Below are positions 37,763 through 47,164 of a stretch of 64,000 bases of DNA, piece after piece (within the stretch, counting starts at the first letter, position 1; every line of letters begins with the position of its first letter). The stretch lies in contig NZ_AP023033.1 of the NCBI RefSeq assembly GCF_019670125.1, forward strand, positions 1,372,501 through 1,436,500. Reading direction: 5' to 3'. Position numbers and translations under genes: made by a program. Source of the DNA: Agarivorans aestuarii (GTDB taxonomy: Bacteria; Pseudomonadota; Gammaproteobacteria; Enterobacterales; Celerinatantimonadaceae). Below the pieces are notes generated by a model, which searched no databases, was not told the origin of the DNA, and was given only the letters and a program-made list of their open reading frames with translations.

Positions 37763-38202
37763 AATGGTCCTTGTTGTGTTTTTAATTCGTTATTTTTATT
37801 GAGTTCATATTCTGCACTATCCTTGCAAAACAGCGTGAACCCTTAGTGTTTCAGGGAAGTTATAGCAGAATACACTAGAAAAAAATAGCGGCGGTTTTTT
37901 GCATCTTGTTTACAAAATAAACGATGCTTTCAAGTTTAGTTAGCCGCATGGACGTCTAAATGCCCGCAAATTAAGGCTTTAGTCGTGATGCTTGTTTAAC
38001 TGTTTTATTTGTTATTAATAATAAAAAAATTTTAGGCCACAAAGAAAATCTATGGTTATCAAGGCTAAATGTAGAATATTTAGGCAGTGCTAAATGAGCA
38101 GAGCGCTAAAAAATGGGTACTAACTGGTAGCGCTGTTACTTGCAGTTTTAAGCGACAGCCCCCATGCTGAGGTAAGATCTAAACTCTTGTATGGAAACAG
38201 GA
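37763..38202. other. Divergent intergenic region, 440 bases
   Basis: AT-rich region between the binding-protein gene (leftward) and the DUF389 gene (rightward). It must contain both promoters. No open frame, hairpin or symmetric operator stood out. Confidence 0.4.
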
Positions 38203-40062
38203 ATGGCCGATAGTTTTTTGTTATTTGAGCCCGACGCCAGCGACATGGTGAGTCAAAAACTCGTTCCACTGTTCGACGATGTAATATTGCCAAAAATGTG
38301 GGATGCGAACCAACCGCCCGAGTTTAAAGCCGAAAGCCTGGTTTATTGTTATCTCAGTGATGAAAGCTTAACTGCTGCCATTGCGCTTGCAGTGGAGCAG
38401 CAATGGGTTGTTGCGGTATTGCCTCACCCTAAAGCAAACCATGCCCGCCGGGCTTTTAGTTTGGCTAACTCTCCAGAGAAAGCATTGGCCGAGTTTCAGC
38501 AAGCCGAAGCCACAAAAATTGATGTACTGCGTTGTAACCAGCGAGTGGTGTTAAATCACTTAGTGGTAGGACATAGCTTTAACCTGCGACCTGGCGGGCA
38601 CAATGCTTCGTGGCGACAGCGCATTGCCCAGACTTGGCAAAACATACGCAAAATTGGCGAAATTAAACCGCAAAAACTCAGCTTAACCACCAGCAGTGAA
38701 ACCTGTTTAGAAACCTCTTTGGTGGGTTTAGTGATTATTGAGCATGCTCAAGGTTCTATGCTGTCGAAGCGCATTCTTGTCGATACTCACTGTAACGACG
38801 GCATGCTAGAAAGCATGTTGTTAGCGCCGCGCAGTATTATGGAAATGTTTCGCTTTTTGGTCTTGGCGATGTTTGGTCGGGTGGTGAAAAAGCCGCGTTT
38901 TCTTAGTTTAATCAAATCTAAATCGATAGAAGTTAAAGCTGAGAATGAGTTGGAGTATTGGCACGATGGGGTAATCGCTAAGGCTGACAGCTTAAGCATT
39001 GAATGCGAACACCGAGCACTGAGTATTTTGCCCTCTGCAGACATGCTCTGCCAAGACAGCGCCACTGCAGTAAAAGAGAGCCGCAAAATCGCCAACTTGC
39101 CAGAAGGTGAAGCGATAAATGCCATGGCCGCTAAGCCTTTACCGTGGATCGCCCACGCAGCCAAAGAAGAGTTTAAAGATCTGTATCAACTGCTGCGCGA
39201 CAACGCCACTACCTCGCCAGCCTTTTTAACCCTAATGGTTTTGTCTACGTTATTAGCTACTATTGGCCTTTATGCCAGCTCGGCACCGGTGATAATTGGT
39301 GCGATGATCTTAGCGCCGTTAATGGCGCCGATTATTTCGCTTTCTATGGCGCTTACTCGCCAAGATCCCAGTTTAATGACCGCCAGTTTAGGTACTTTGT
39401 TTACTGGCTTGTGTGTGGCCTTGGGCTTTGCTGCAGGCGCCAGCTTTATTATTCCAATGGAAGTGATTACACCAGAAATCTCGGCGCGCCTAAGCCCCAA
39501 TTTGCTTGATTTAGGGGTGGCTATTATCTCCGGCATTGCCGGTGCTTATGCCCATGCGCGAATTGATGCGGCCAAAAGCTTGGCAGGCGTTGCTATTGCT
39601 GTGGCCTTGGTGCCGCCTTTAGCGGTAACTGGCATAGGCTTAGGCTGGCTTAATGTTGGTGTAGCATCTGGCGCCTTTTTGCTGTTTTTAACTAACTTAG
39701 CCGGCATTGTATTTTCGGCCGCTTTAACGTTTTTAGCCTTAGGTTTTGCTCCGTTCACTCGCGCCAAAAAGGGACTCGGCATCGCATTAGTCGCAGTGAC
39801 CCTTGTGAGCATTCCACTGGTATTTAGCTTTAACCGCCTATCAGAAGAAGCGCAAATAGTGCAGCGCCTGCAAGGTAAAACCTTTAACCAGGTATTACTG
39901 CGAACAGTTCGCGCCCAAAGCACCAAGCCGCTCACTTTACATTTGCAGTTGGTTAGTGAACATTCACTAAACGACCAACAATTAGATGGGCTTAAAGCGC
40001 GCATTGAACAAGAGCTTGGGCGTAGCTTCCAGTTAGAAGCTTCAATCATTATTCGGCGTTAA
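38203..40062 (+). CDS. DUF389 membrane protein with a diacylglycerol-kinase-like N-terminal half
   Basis: 619 residues from ATG 38203 (GGAA upstream; ATG 38191 adds four). N-terminal about 300 residues are soluble; the end of it (SMLLAPRSIMEMFRFLVLAM, then IEVKAENELEYWHDGVIAKA and HRALSILP) resembles the beta-rich C-terminal domain of DAGK/YegS lipid kinases. Then DUF389 (about 325-530): LLRDNATTSPAFLTLMVLST, SSAPVIIGAMILAPLMAPII, GIAGAYAHARIDAAKSLAGV, VALVPPLAVTGIGLG, about seven hydrophobic helices. A short C-terminal domain follows. Function of DUF389 is unknown. The kinase-like assignment is pattern-based and the catalytic DAGK motif is not visible. Confidence 0.8.
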   Translation: MADSFLLFEPDASDMVSQKLVPLFDDVILPKMWDANQPPEFKAESLVYCYLSDESLTAAIALAVEQQWVVAVLPHPKANHARRAFSLANSPEKALAEFQQAEATKIDVLRCNQRVVLNHLVVGHSFNLRPGGHNASWRQRIAQTWQNIRKIGEIKPQKLSLTTSSETCLETSLVGLVIIEHAQGSMLSKRILVDTHCNDGMLESMLLAPRSIMEMFRFLVLAMFGRVVKKPRFLSLIKSKSIEVKAENELEYWHDGVIAKADSLSIECEHRALSILPSADMLCQDSATAVKESRKIANLPEGEAINAMAAKPLPWIAHAAKEEFKDLYQLLRDNATTSPAFLTLMVLSTLLATIGLYASSAPVIIGAMILAPLMAPIISLSMALTRQDPSLMTASLGTLFTGLCVALGFAAGASFIIPMEVITPEISARLSPNLLDLGVAIISGIAGAYAHARIDAAKSLAGVAIAVALVPPLAVTGIGLGWLNVGVASGAFLLFLTNLAGIVFSAALTFLALGFAPFTRAKKGLGIALVAVTLVSIPLVFSFNRLSEEAQIVQRLQGKTFNQVLLRTVRAQSTKPLTLHLQLVSEHSLNDQQLDGLKARIEQELGRSFQLEASIIIRR

Positions 40063-40241
40063 TGTCTTTTGTTATTGTTCTGAACATATTCCTAAAGAGG
40101 CTATAAGCGATGCAACATATAGCCTCTTTATTACTCCTACTTATAAAGCGCCTAAAGGTTTGTTGGTCAATCTGGTTTTACTATTAATTAGGCCATTGCA
40201 ATTTACCTCGAACATAAAATTAAAATAAGCCTTGAATTACG

Positions 40242-40254
40242 GTTATGATATAAC
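40242..40254. promoter_or_regulatory. Probable Zur box upstream of zur
   Basis: GTTATGATATAAC is a perfect inverted repeat (GTTAT/ATAAC) inside the imperfect longer palindrome TTACGGTTAT...ATAACGTAA. It resembles the gammaproteobacterial Zur site (GTTATANTATAAC type) and lies about 45 bases before the zur start, fitting autoregulation and zinc-starvation control. Confidence 0.7.
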
Positions 40255-40299
40255 GTAACATTTTGTCGGCGGGTTACTTTTAATCAAGTAAAACAAAAT

Positions 40300-40773
40300 G
40301 TGAGCAAATTTATGATGCAAATTGATAGCGTTATTCAACATGCCGAGCAACACTGCAAGCAACGAGGTGTTCGCTTAACTACCAAACGCAAACAGGTGTT
40401 ATCTGGCTTGGTGCAGTCAAACAAAGCGCTCTCTGCTTATGAACTCACCGATTATTGTAAGCAACTATTCGACCAAAGCATTCCTGCCATGTCGGTGTAT
40501 CGCATCCTTGATTTTCTAGAAACCGAGCACCTTGTGCACAAACTTAGCTTGGCCAATAAATATGTCGCTTGTGCGCATATTTGCTGCAGCCATAGCCATG
40601 GGGTACCGCAATTTTTGATATGCGGCAAGTGCAGCAAAGTAAAAGAAATCAGCATCGCTGCTTCAACCATTAACGAGTTAAAACACAATGCCGAGCAGGC
40701 TGGTTTTACCTTAGTTAGTCAGCAATTGGAAATGAACTGCCTATGCGAAGACTGTATTCAGCAAGCGGCTTAA
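40300..40773 (+). CDS. zur: Zinc uptake regulator Zur (Fur family)
   Basis: 157 residues from GTG 40300 (ATG 40312 or 40315 also possible). N-terminal winged HTH (VRLTTKRKQVLSGLVQSNKA, MSVYRILDFLETEHLVHKL), then a dimerisation domain with Zur-type metal ligands: CAHICCSHSHGVPQFLICGK and C-terminal CLCEDC. The paired CxxC motifs (ICGKC, CLCEDC) hold the structural zinc, and the HICCSHSH block is Zur-like rather than Fur. Operon: zur, MerC-like gene (30-base gap), then COG0523 GTPase. Represses zinc uptake genes when zinc is sufficient. Confidence 0.92.
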   Translation: MSKFMMQIDSVIQHAEQHCKQRGVRLTTKRKQVLSGLVQSNKALSAYELTDYCKQLFDQSIPAMSVYRILDFLETEHLVHKLSLANKYVACAHICCSHSHGVPQFLICGKCSKVKEISIAASTINELKHNAEQAGFTLVSQQLEMNCLCEDCIQQAA

Positions 40774-40803
40774 TTTAATCAACATTTAAAACAAGGAAAG
40801 TTA

Positions 40804-41214
40804 ATGAAAGTCACTCAAGCAATCGGCGATAAGTTCGCCATCGGTTTATCACTTGCGTGCGCCATTCATTGTTTGGCATTACCTCTGTTGTTTGTCTTAG
40901 TGCCCAGCATGGTTGCGCTACCTTTACACAACGAGGCTTTTCACCTTTGGATGGTAGTAGCGGTTATACCCATTAGTGCTTATGCACTCACCATGGGGTG
41001 TAAACAACACAAACGAACCAAAGTGCTGCTATGGGGTGTTGCAGGTTTGGCTCTATTGATTTTGGCAGTCGCCCTTGGTGAAGACCGTATTGGGGAAATT
41101 GGCGAAAAATCGCTTACCTTGTTAGGCGCAACGTTAGTAGCTGTTGGCCACTGGATGAATTATCGTTTGTGTCACCAGCATGATCACAACAATTGCGATT
41201 GCCCAGAGCATTAA
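40804..41214 (+). CDS. MerC-domain membrane protein
   Basis: 136 residues, four hydrophobic segments (about 10-30, 47-65, 72-92, 103-120). MerC-like motif CAIHCLALPLLFVL in the first helix, and a C-terminal Cys/His tail (NYRLCHQHDHNNCDCPEH). MerC family members outside mer operons are often Zur-regulated; given the neighbours a zinc role is more likely than mercury transport. It follows zur by 30 bases. Confidence 0.85.
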   Translation: MKVTQAIGDKFAIGLSLACAIHCLALPLLFVLVPSMVALPLHNEAFHLWMVVAVIPISAYALTMGCKQHKRTKVLLWGVAGLALLILAVALGEDRIGEIGEKSLTLLGATLVAVGHWMNYRLCHQHDHNNCDCPEH

Positions 41215-41396
41215 GGCTTTCAGCTTTTTTAACCTGTATTACTTGTTTAGCCCCTTCATTAAACCAAGTCTTAAACTTAAAGGCTTGGTTGAGTTAGTCT
41301 AGTAATCAACGTTCTTTCCTCAGTCAAGTAATGCTATAACCAATACTTAGTTTTTGCAGCAATGCTTACCTTTTTTAATTAATTGGAACACAAACC

Positions 41397-42395
41397 ATGA
41401 GCAGTAAGCGCCAGCCCATTAGCGCCGTACCAACTAATATCATCACCGGCTTTTTAGGTGTAGGTAAAACCTCCGCTATTTTGCAGCTAATGCGCAATAA
41501 ACCAGAAAACGAACGCTGGGCGGTGCTCGTGAATGAGTTTGGCGAAATTGGTATAGATGGCGCTTTGTTAAAAGGCCAACATCAGCAGCAACAAGTGTAT
41601 ATTCGCGAAGTACCAGGAGGCTGCATGTGCTGCGCTGCGGGCTTGCCAATGCAAATCGCATTAAATCAGTTGTTAAGTGAATCAACCCCAGACAGGCTAC
41701 TCATCGAACCTACCGGATTAGGTCATCCAAAAGAAGTGTTACAAGTGCTCTCATCCAAGTATTACCAACAAGTGTTAGCACTAAACAAAACCATAACCTT
41801 AGTGGATGCCAGAAACCTTAGTGATGCCCGTTACACTAGCCACGAAACCTTCAACCAACAAATCGCCATAGCCGATACGGTGATAGGCAATAAGTTAGAC
41901 CTTTATCAAACAGATGAGCAGCAACAGCTACGTGAATATGTTGCTCAACACGGTCGCAAAGTTGCGCAAGTTCTGTTTAGCAAAAAAGGTCAGATGGACA
42001 TTAGCTGCCTGCAAGGCGCTACGGCGGGTAGCTATGCACCCGATGAACATCATCATCATGGTCACGATAAACCACTTGCCTCCGAGCAAGTTATTCCAGA
42101 GAGGGGTTACTTAAAAGCCAGCAACCAAGGCGAAGGGTTTAGCAGTATAGGCTGGCGTTTTGCCCCCAATAAAGTATTCGACCGCAAGAAGCTGTGTTTG
42201 CTGCTATTAAGTTTAAAAGTAGAGCGTATAAAAGCCGTATTTATCACTAGCAGCGGCGTATTTGCTTACAACTACACCAGCGATGGCCTAAGCGAAGCTG
42301 AGCTAGATGACTGCCTAGAAAGCCGCATAGAAGTGATCGCCGATAAACTTGATGAAAATCTTGAGGCGCGCTTGTTAAAGTGTTTGGTGGAGTGA
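41397..42395 (+). CDS. COG0523 zinc metallochaperone GTPase (ZigA/YciC type)
   Basis: 332 residues. P-loop G3E GTPase: Walker A NIITGFLGVGKTSAI (about 14-28), Walker B region EPTGLGHPKEVL, guanine motif NKLDL. The conserved CxCC metal site is GGCMCCAAGLP, and a His-rich insert EHHHHGHD lies between the GTPase and CobW C-terminal domain (SIGWRFAPNKVFDRKKL, RIKAVFITSSGVFAYN). Zur-regulated members deliver zinc to apo-enzymes when zinc is scarce. It lies 182 bases after the MerC-like gene and may have its own promoter. Confidence 0.92.
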   Translation: MSSKRQPISAVPTNIITGFLGVGKTSAILQLMRNKPENERWAVLVNEFGEIGIDGALLKGQHQQQQVYIREVPGGCMCCAAGLPMQIALNQLLSESTPDRLLIEPTGLGHPKEVLQVLSSKYYQQVLALNKTITLVDARNLSDARYTSHETFNQQIAIADTVIGNKLDLYQTDEQQQLREYVAQHGRKVAQVLFSKKGQMDISCLQGATAGSYAPDEHHHHGHDKPLASEQVIPERGYLKASNQGEGFSSIGWRFAPNKVFDRKKLCLLLLSLKVERIKAVFITSSGVFAYNYTSDGLSEAELDDCLESRIEVIADKLDENLEARLLKCLVE

Positions 42396-42712
42396 GGTCA
42401 CGAAAAAATACGGATATTAGTCCAAATAACTAACCTGAGCTCGGGATAACAAACTAGTTTCTAGCGGCTACTTTTACTTATTTCGGTGTTGAAGCTACTT
42501 GCATTAGGCTAGCTATTGGCACGCAGCTTCGCCTTAAACTAAGCAAAACTATCTCGACAGAAACATGAAGCTAGATTAAGTACTGGGTTGCAGAGTTATT
42601 GTTACTTCCTTATCCCTAGCCCTAGCCCAGGTTAACTAACATGTGCTGTGGTTGAGGCTTCCTCTATTTGGACTAGTTAAAAAAATTAGGTGTCCTTTTA
42701 ACTTTATTTTCT
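42396..42712. other. Intergenic region between convergent genes
   Basis: 317 bases with no convincing gene or RNA. Includes the short direct repeat CCTAGCCCTAGCCC near 42622 and no clear terminator hairpin. Confidence 0.35.
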
Positions 42713-43489
42713 TTACTCATTAAGAACAACGCCTCTGGCTTCGAAATTCGCAATGGCTTGCTGTATGTTAACGCCTTTAGTTTCTAAATAAGTAAAAACG
42801 TCTTGTTTATAAGGCTTCATGTCATCGGATACCTTTGTAACATGAGCTGACACTGCAACTTCTTGTAAATTCCCCTTGAATCCTTTTTTAAGGAAAAATA
42901 AAGTCCAATCAAAACGACCGACATTTATAGTTGATTGAATTACATTTAGCGAACCTTTATTGCCCTCTATATTCCAATTTACATCTGCACCATGATCCAA
43001 TAACAGATTAAAATACTCTTCTCTAAAATTAGAAATAGCTACCATTAACATCGTTCTTCTAAATGCTCCGCCCAATTTTTCTGGCGCTTCCAAATTAGGG
43101 TCTCCACCATATTTCAATAGCACTTCAAGGATCTCTTTCCGATCTCCGCCTGTAGCTAAATACAATGCAGAGAAACCTTGTTCATCTCGGTAACTTGGGT
43201 TTGCTCCATTGAGTAGCATATACTCTACAAGCTTATGCGTATCATTTGAATCAGTATAAACCCATAGCAACGGAGTGATTCCATTGAGCCCTATTTCGTT
43301 AATACTGGCTCCCTTATGCAACTGCTCATTGGCTTTGTCAAAATTCTTTTCTACAACCGCTTCGATAAACTTGGCGGTTTTCGTTGAAAATACTTCTGAT
43401 AGTTTCATTTCGTTATTCTTCTCACTGCAACTGCTTATCAAAGCACAATAAAAAAATAAACATATAAAACGATATCTGTTTTTAAACAT
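42713..43489 (-). CDS. Ankyrin-repeat lipoprotein
   Basis: 258 residues. A lipoprotein signal (FICLFFYCALISSCSEKNNE) with lipobox ISSC, acylated at Cys21 and, with Ser at +2, probably sent to the outer membrane. Then about five ankyrin-like repeats: GLNGITPLLWVYTDSNDTHK, NGANPSYRDEQGFSALYLAT, KYGGDPNLEAPEKL, DHGADVNWNIEGNKG. Ankyrin repeats bind proteins; the partner is unknown and no secretion gene is adjacent. AT-richer than neighbours. Confidence 0.82.
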   Translation of the reverse strand: MFKNRYRFICLFFYCALISSCSEKNNEMKLSEVFSTKTAKFIEAVVEKNFDKANEQLHKGASINEIGLNGITPLLWVYTDSNDTHKLVEYMLLNGANPSYRDEQGFSALYLATGGDRKEILEVLLKYGGDPNLEAPEKLGGAFRRTMLMVAISNFREEYFNLLLDHGADVNWNIEGNKGSLNVIQSTINVGRFDWTLFFLKKGFKGNLQEVAVSAHVTKVSDDMKPYKQDVFTYLETKGVNIQQAIANFEARGVVLNE

Positions 43490-43519
43490 ATTAAAGACCT
43501 ACATATTTTAATTGAACCG

Positions 43520-44248
43520 CTACAAATACTGCGGCACCATTTCTCGCCAGTAACGCCCCCGGTGGGCGCGGCCCTGCCATTCAATCATCCGATGATTTAA
43601 GCCTTTGTGATTAAGAATATGGCTTAGGGTGTGGTTATTTTGCAGGAAGGGATCTTGATTACCAATAATGAACAGTAAATCGGTATTGGCTAGCTCGGCT
43701 AAACGTTGAGGGCAGTTTAGGTTTACTAGGTAATGGGTGGGTGTGTGAAAATAGACGTTGTCGTTGTAAAAGCCTTCAAATAAATCACTGAAAGATTCAA
43801 CCTGCCAAGTAAGGTCGAAACGGCCCGAAAAAGCTGCCAATTTGTTAAACAAGTGAGGGTGGCGAAATACAATGTTAGCGGCGTGATAAGCACCTAAGGA
43901 GCAGCCGTGAGAGATGGTACAAGGGTGGTCATTTTTTTGCGCCATTAAGGGCAGTACTTCGCGCAGAATGTAGTCTTCGTATTGCTGGTGGCGCTGAATA
44001 CGCCCAGCAGGGTGGGCCCAAAAACAATACATGCTTTCTATATCGATGCTGTCTACACAATATAATTGAAGCTGTCCGGCATTAATTTTGTGAGCGATTG
44101 AGTTAACTAGCCCTAGGTTCTCGTATTCATAAAAACGCCCGCCGCGAGTAGGAAATACCAGCACTTTAGCCCCTGCGTGACCGAATACCAACAGCTCCAT
44201 ATCGCGATGCAAATTGGGGCTCCACCAACGATGATATTCTCTATTCAT
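43520..44248 (-). CDS. COG4947-type esterase (alpha/beta hydrolase)
   Basis: 242 residues from ATG 44248 (MNREYHRWWSPNLHRDMELL). Nucleophile elbow GCSLGAYHAANIVFRHP, with the GxSxG Ser; an Asp in IGNQDPFLQ and a His in GRAHRGRYW complete a triad. Members of this family are uncharacterised esterases. Its ATG overlaps the end of the upstream hydrolase gene by 8 bases, so the two are coupled. Confidence 0.85.
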   Translation of the reverse strand: MNREYHRWWSPNLHRDMELLVFGHAGAKVLVFPTRGGRFYEYENLGLVNSIAHKINAGQLQLYCVDSIDIESMYCFWAHPAGRIQRHQQYEDYILREVLPLMAQKNDHPCTISHGCSLGAYHAANIVFRHPHLFNKLAAFSGRFDLTWQVESFSDLFEGFYNDNVYFHTPTHYLVNLNCPQRLAELANTDLLFIIGNQDPFLQNNHTLSHILNHKGLNHRMIEWQGRAHRGRYWREMVPQYL

Positions 44249-45215
44249 GCTTAGTGAGCTCAGCAAAAAATGTAGCCAATTGTTGATTAACCTGTTGGCG
44301 CTGCTGCTGTTGCTCGGGGTAGTCGAAATGGCCTGCTTTTAGCACTGTAAGTTGTTTAGGCTGAGGAGCGTTGTTGTAAGCCGAAAACTGCCCAGGTGGT
44401 GCGACAAAAGGATCAAATAAGGCCAAGGCCCAATGGCTAGGGCACCTTAAGTAAGTGGCTGCGGTGGCTGAGTCAAAATAGCGTAATGTACTTAATGCGA
44501 GTTTGGGTTGCTGTTGGTAAAAGTCTTGTAATGCTTTGCCGCTGCCGTGGGTAGCCAGCTTTAAACGCAGCGCTACGTTACCAAAAGTGGGAACATGAAA
44601 ATGAGCACGTTGAATGCGTGGGTCAAAAGCGCTAGCGAATATGCCTAGTCCGCCACCAAAGCTGCTGCCCATTAAACCTATTTTATTGGTAACTTGTGGG
44701 AATAGGCGTAACAGGGCGCTAACTCCACACCATAAATCTTGAACACAACCGCCAATAATGTAGCGCTCTTTATCTTGAATGTTGTGCAGTACGTGCCACA
44801 TGGGGTTGTCTGAAATAGGCGCTTTGGCACTTAAGCCAATGCCCCGTGAGTAGGGCATTAACACTGCTGTATTTTTAAGTGATACTGGGTAGTCTACTTG
44901 TTCGATACCACCATAACCATGGGCACTAATGATTGCTTGTTTTACCACACCCGAGTGGGGAAGTAGCAGCCAGCCGCCGCAACGCATTTGCTTAGTAGAG
45001 TTGTAATAGCACTTAAAAATGCGCCAGTTGGGAGTGTCTTGGTGGCAATCTTGAATAGCGACGTCGGGCCTAATTTGCAGGGCATGCTGATATTTGTTTT
45101 GCCAAAAGCTTTTAAAGCCTCTGGGTCGATCATCTGGATGCAGCGCTTTAAGTTGGCTTAAGGTGTATCCGTAGTCTGGCTCAAACTCAAAATCATGTTT
45201 AAGTTTGCTAGGCAT
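44241..45215 (-). CDS. Acetyl-xylan-esterase-family (AXE1-like) hydrolase
   Basis: 324 residues. GxSxG elbow in IGLMGSSFGGGLGIFASAFD; earlier oxyanion HGYGG-type stretch in IISAHGYGGIEQVDYPV; RGIGLSAKAPIS matches the RGQGxS motif of AXE1/cephalosporin-C deacetylases; C-terminal His in LKAGHFDYPEQQ. Cytoplasmic (no signal). It probably deacetylates an oligosaccharide. Coupled to the COG4947 esterase. Confidence 0.82.
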   Translation of the reverse strand: MPSKLKHDFEFEPDYGYTLSQLKALHPDDRPRGFKSFWQNKYQHALQIRPDVAIQDCHQDTPNWRIFKCYYNSTKQMRCGGWLLLPHSGVVKQAIISAHGYGGIEQVDYPVSLKNTAVLMPYSRGIGLSAKAPISDNPMWHVLHNIQDKERYIIGGCVQDLWCGVSALLRLFPQVTNKIGLMGSSFGGGLGIFASAFDPRIQRAHFHVPTFGNVALRLKLATHGSGKALQDFYQQQPKLALSTLRYFDSATAATYLRCPSHWALALFDPFVAPPGQFSAYNNAPQPKQLTVLKAGHFDYPEQQQQRQQVNQQLATFFAELTKHE

Positions 45216-45412
45216 ATTTCGCTATCTTCATTTAGGTTTATGAAAACTATAACGCTTTTATGTTACAGATTTCTAATGTTAAATATTTTTGTCAGTGTGG
45301 TCGAATCAGTTGCTATTAAAAAATGCTAAACAACAGGCTTTAGTCAATATTGCTAAGCGGTATAGAATAATTCTCACTTAGGCATCTCTGATTTAACAAA
45401 TAAGGATTGATT

Positions 45413-46096
45413 GTGGTTGAAGACTTTTCTTCTATTTGGCAACGAGCCGCGGAGCGTAAAGGTGGCGATGCTGCGTTACAACATTTACTGACTACCCCTT
45501 TAAGCAGTGAGCATTTAGCTGGCATTAGTGATGACCGCTGGTTGTCGGCCATGACTAAAACCATATTCCAGTCTGGCTTTGTGTGGCGAGTGGTAGAAAA
45601 CAAATGGCCAGATTTTGAGCGGGCCTTTTTCAACTTTGACCCAGAAAAAATGCTGATGCTGGACGACAGCCATATTGAACGTTTATGTAACGATGTCAGC
45701 ATTATTCGCAATCGCCAAAAAATCATCACCGTGCCACATAACGCCCAGATGATCTTAGACCTTGCCAGCGAGCATGGCAGCTTTGGCAAATTTGTGGCTC
45801 AGTGGCCAAGCGACGACATTGTGGGTTTATGGTTATTGCTTAAAAAACAAGGTGCACGCCTAGGTGGTAACTCAGCGTCTTATGCCTTGCGCCGCATGGG
45901 CAAAGATACCTTTATCTTGTCTAACGATGTGGTGGCCTATTTAGTTAACCGTGGTGTGGTGAACAAAGCGCCTACCAGTATAAAAGGGCTAAAAGCCGTG
46001 CAAGAGGTGTTTAACAGCTGGCAGTTGCAAAGCAGCTTGCCCTTGGCTGCTATTAGCCAAACCGTGGCTTATTCAATTGGTGAAAACTACTTATAA
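45413..46096 (+). CDS. DNA-3-methyladenine glycosylase I-like protein
   Basis: 227 residues from GTG 45413, preceded by AGGA at 6 bases; a TTG at 45407 abuts that site. Helix-hairpin-helix glycosylase of the Tag-like group: SAMTKTIFQSGFVWRVVENK, IRNRQKIITVPHNAQMILD, ASYALRRMGKDTFILSNDVV. It would excise alkylated bases. The zinc-binding Cys/His residues of E. coli Tag are not evident, so it belongs to a related branch. No operon partner. Confidence 0.78.
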   Translation: MVEDFSSIWQRAAERKGGDAALQHLLTTPLSSEHLAGISDDRWLSAMTKTIFQSGFVWRVVENKWPDFERAFFNFDPEKMLMLDDSHIERLCNDVSIIRNRQKIITVPHNAQMILDLASEHGSFGKFVAQWPSDDIVGLWLLLKKQGARLGGNSASYALRRMGKDTFILSNDVVAYLVNRGVVNKAPTSIKGLKAVQEVFNSWQLQSSLPLAAISQTVAYSIGENYL

Positions 46097-46176
46097 AGCT
46101 GTGAGGTAAGCTTACAGACACTTGGTCACGGCCGCTTATATGCTGCAATGAGCATAAGCCTTTGGGGTGGACAGCT

Positions 46177-47079
46177 TTAACTACGCAACAGTATTTCTTT
46201 GAAGGCGTGGTCTAGCTCTTTGTAGCGAAAGTTAAAGCCCTCGTTGCTGAGTCGTTTAGGCAGCACCTTTTGCCCACCAGTGATTAAACTGGCCATTTCA
46301 CCCATGGCAGTATTTAGCACCCAAGCAGGGGCACGAAACAGGCAAGGGCGTTTTAGTTGCTTGCTGAGTGCCTGACTAAACTGTTGATTAGTGACAGGGT
46401 TTGGCGAGGTTAAGTTGTAAGCGCCGTGGCACTGTTGGTTATTAAGTAAAAATATAATTGCATCAACCATGTCGCTAATGTGAATCCAAGACATTTGCTG
46501 CTGGCCATTCGCCACAGGGCCTCCCAAGCCTAAGCGAAAAGCTGGTAGCATTTTAGCTAAGGCGCCGCCTTCTATGCCAATAACAACTCCAGTACGTAAT
46601 ACACAAACGCGGGTATCTTCATTCGCCGCTTTTAAGGCGATTTGTTCCCAGGTTTTACAAACCTGATGGGGGAAGGAGTCGTCTTCGATAATACTGGCTT
46701 CATCCAAGGTCTGTTGGCCTTGTTCGCCATAATATCCAATGGCGCTGCCACTAATAAAGGTTTCTGGTGGCTGCTCACTTTTCGCAAACAGCTCAACTAG
46801 TTGTTCGGTTAAGGCCCAGCGGCTATCGCAGATGCGTTTTTTTTGTTGTTCGGTCCAACGTTTGTTGGCAATGGGCTCGCCAGCTAGGTTAATAACTGCA
46901 TCATACTCGTTAAGGTTATTTAGATTTTTAAGCGAAGCAATGGCCAGCAAATTATGCCCCAGTTTTTGATAAGCCTTAATCGGGTTGCGTGACAATATCG
47001 TCAGTTCATGACTAAATTGTAAATGTTTTACTAAGCGGCTGCCGATGAAGCCAGTTCCACCGGTAAGTAGTATTTTCAT
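46177..47079 (-). CDS. yfcH: TIGR01777 family NAD(P)-binding epimerase (YfcH-like)
   Basis: 300 residues. Extended SDR with GxxGxxG in MKILLTGGTGFIGSRLVKHL, NLAGEPIANKRWTEQQKKRI, SGSAIGYYGEQGQQ (YxxxK-type region), VCVLRTGVVIG, and a C-terminal DUF1731 domain (AFRAPAWVLNTAMGEMASLI-like block, then LPKRLSNEGFNFRY). Function unproven; nucleotide-sugar epimerase-like. Divergent from folM. Confidence 0.88.
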   Translation of the reverse strand: MKILLTGGTGFIGSRLVKHLQFSHELTILSRNPIKAYQKLGHNLLAIASLKNLNNLNEYDAVINLAGEPIANKRWTEQQKKRICDSRWALTEQLVELFAKSEQPPETFISGSAIGYYGEQGQQTLDEASIIEDDSFPHQVCKTWEQIALKAANEDTRVCVLRTGVVIGIEGGALAKMLPAFRLGLGGPVANGQQQMSWIHISDMVDAIIFLLNNQQCHGAYNLTSPNPVTNQQFSQALSKQLKRPCLFRAPAWVLNTAMGEMASLITGGQKVLPKRLSNEGFNFRYKELDHAFKEILLRS

Positions 47080-47164
47080 AATGTTGAGCAGTCCTTGTCA
47101 GGGCTAGCCATGTTACTCTTTGATTTAGTTAACAATAGCAGAGTTTTTGGGGATGGGAAGCAAG

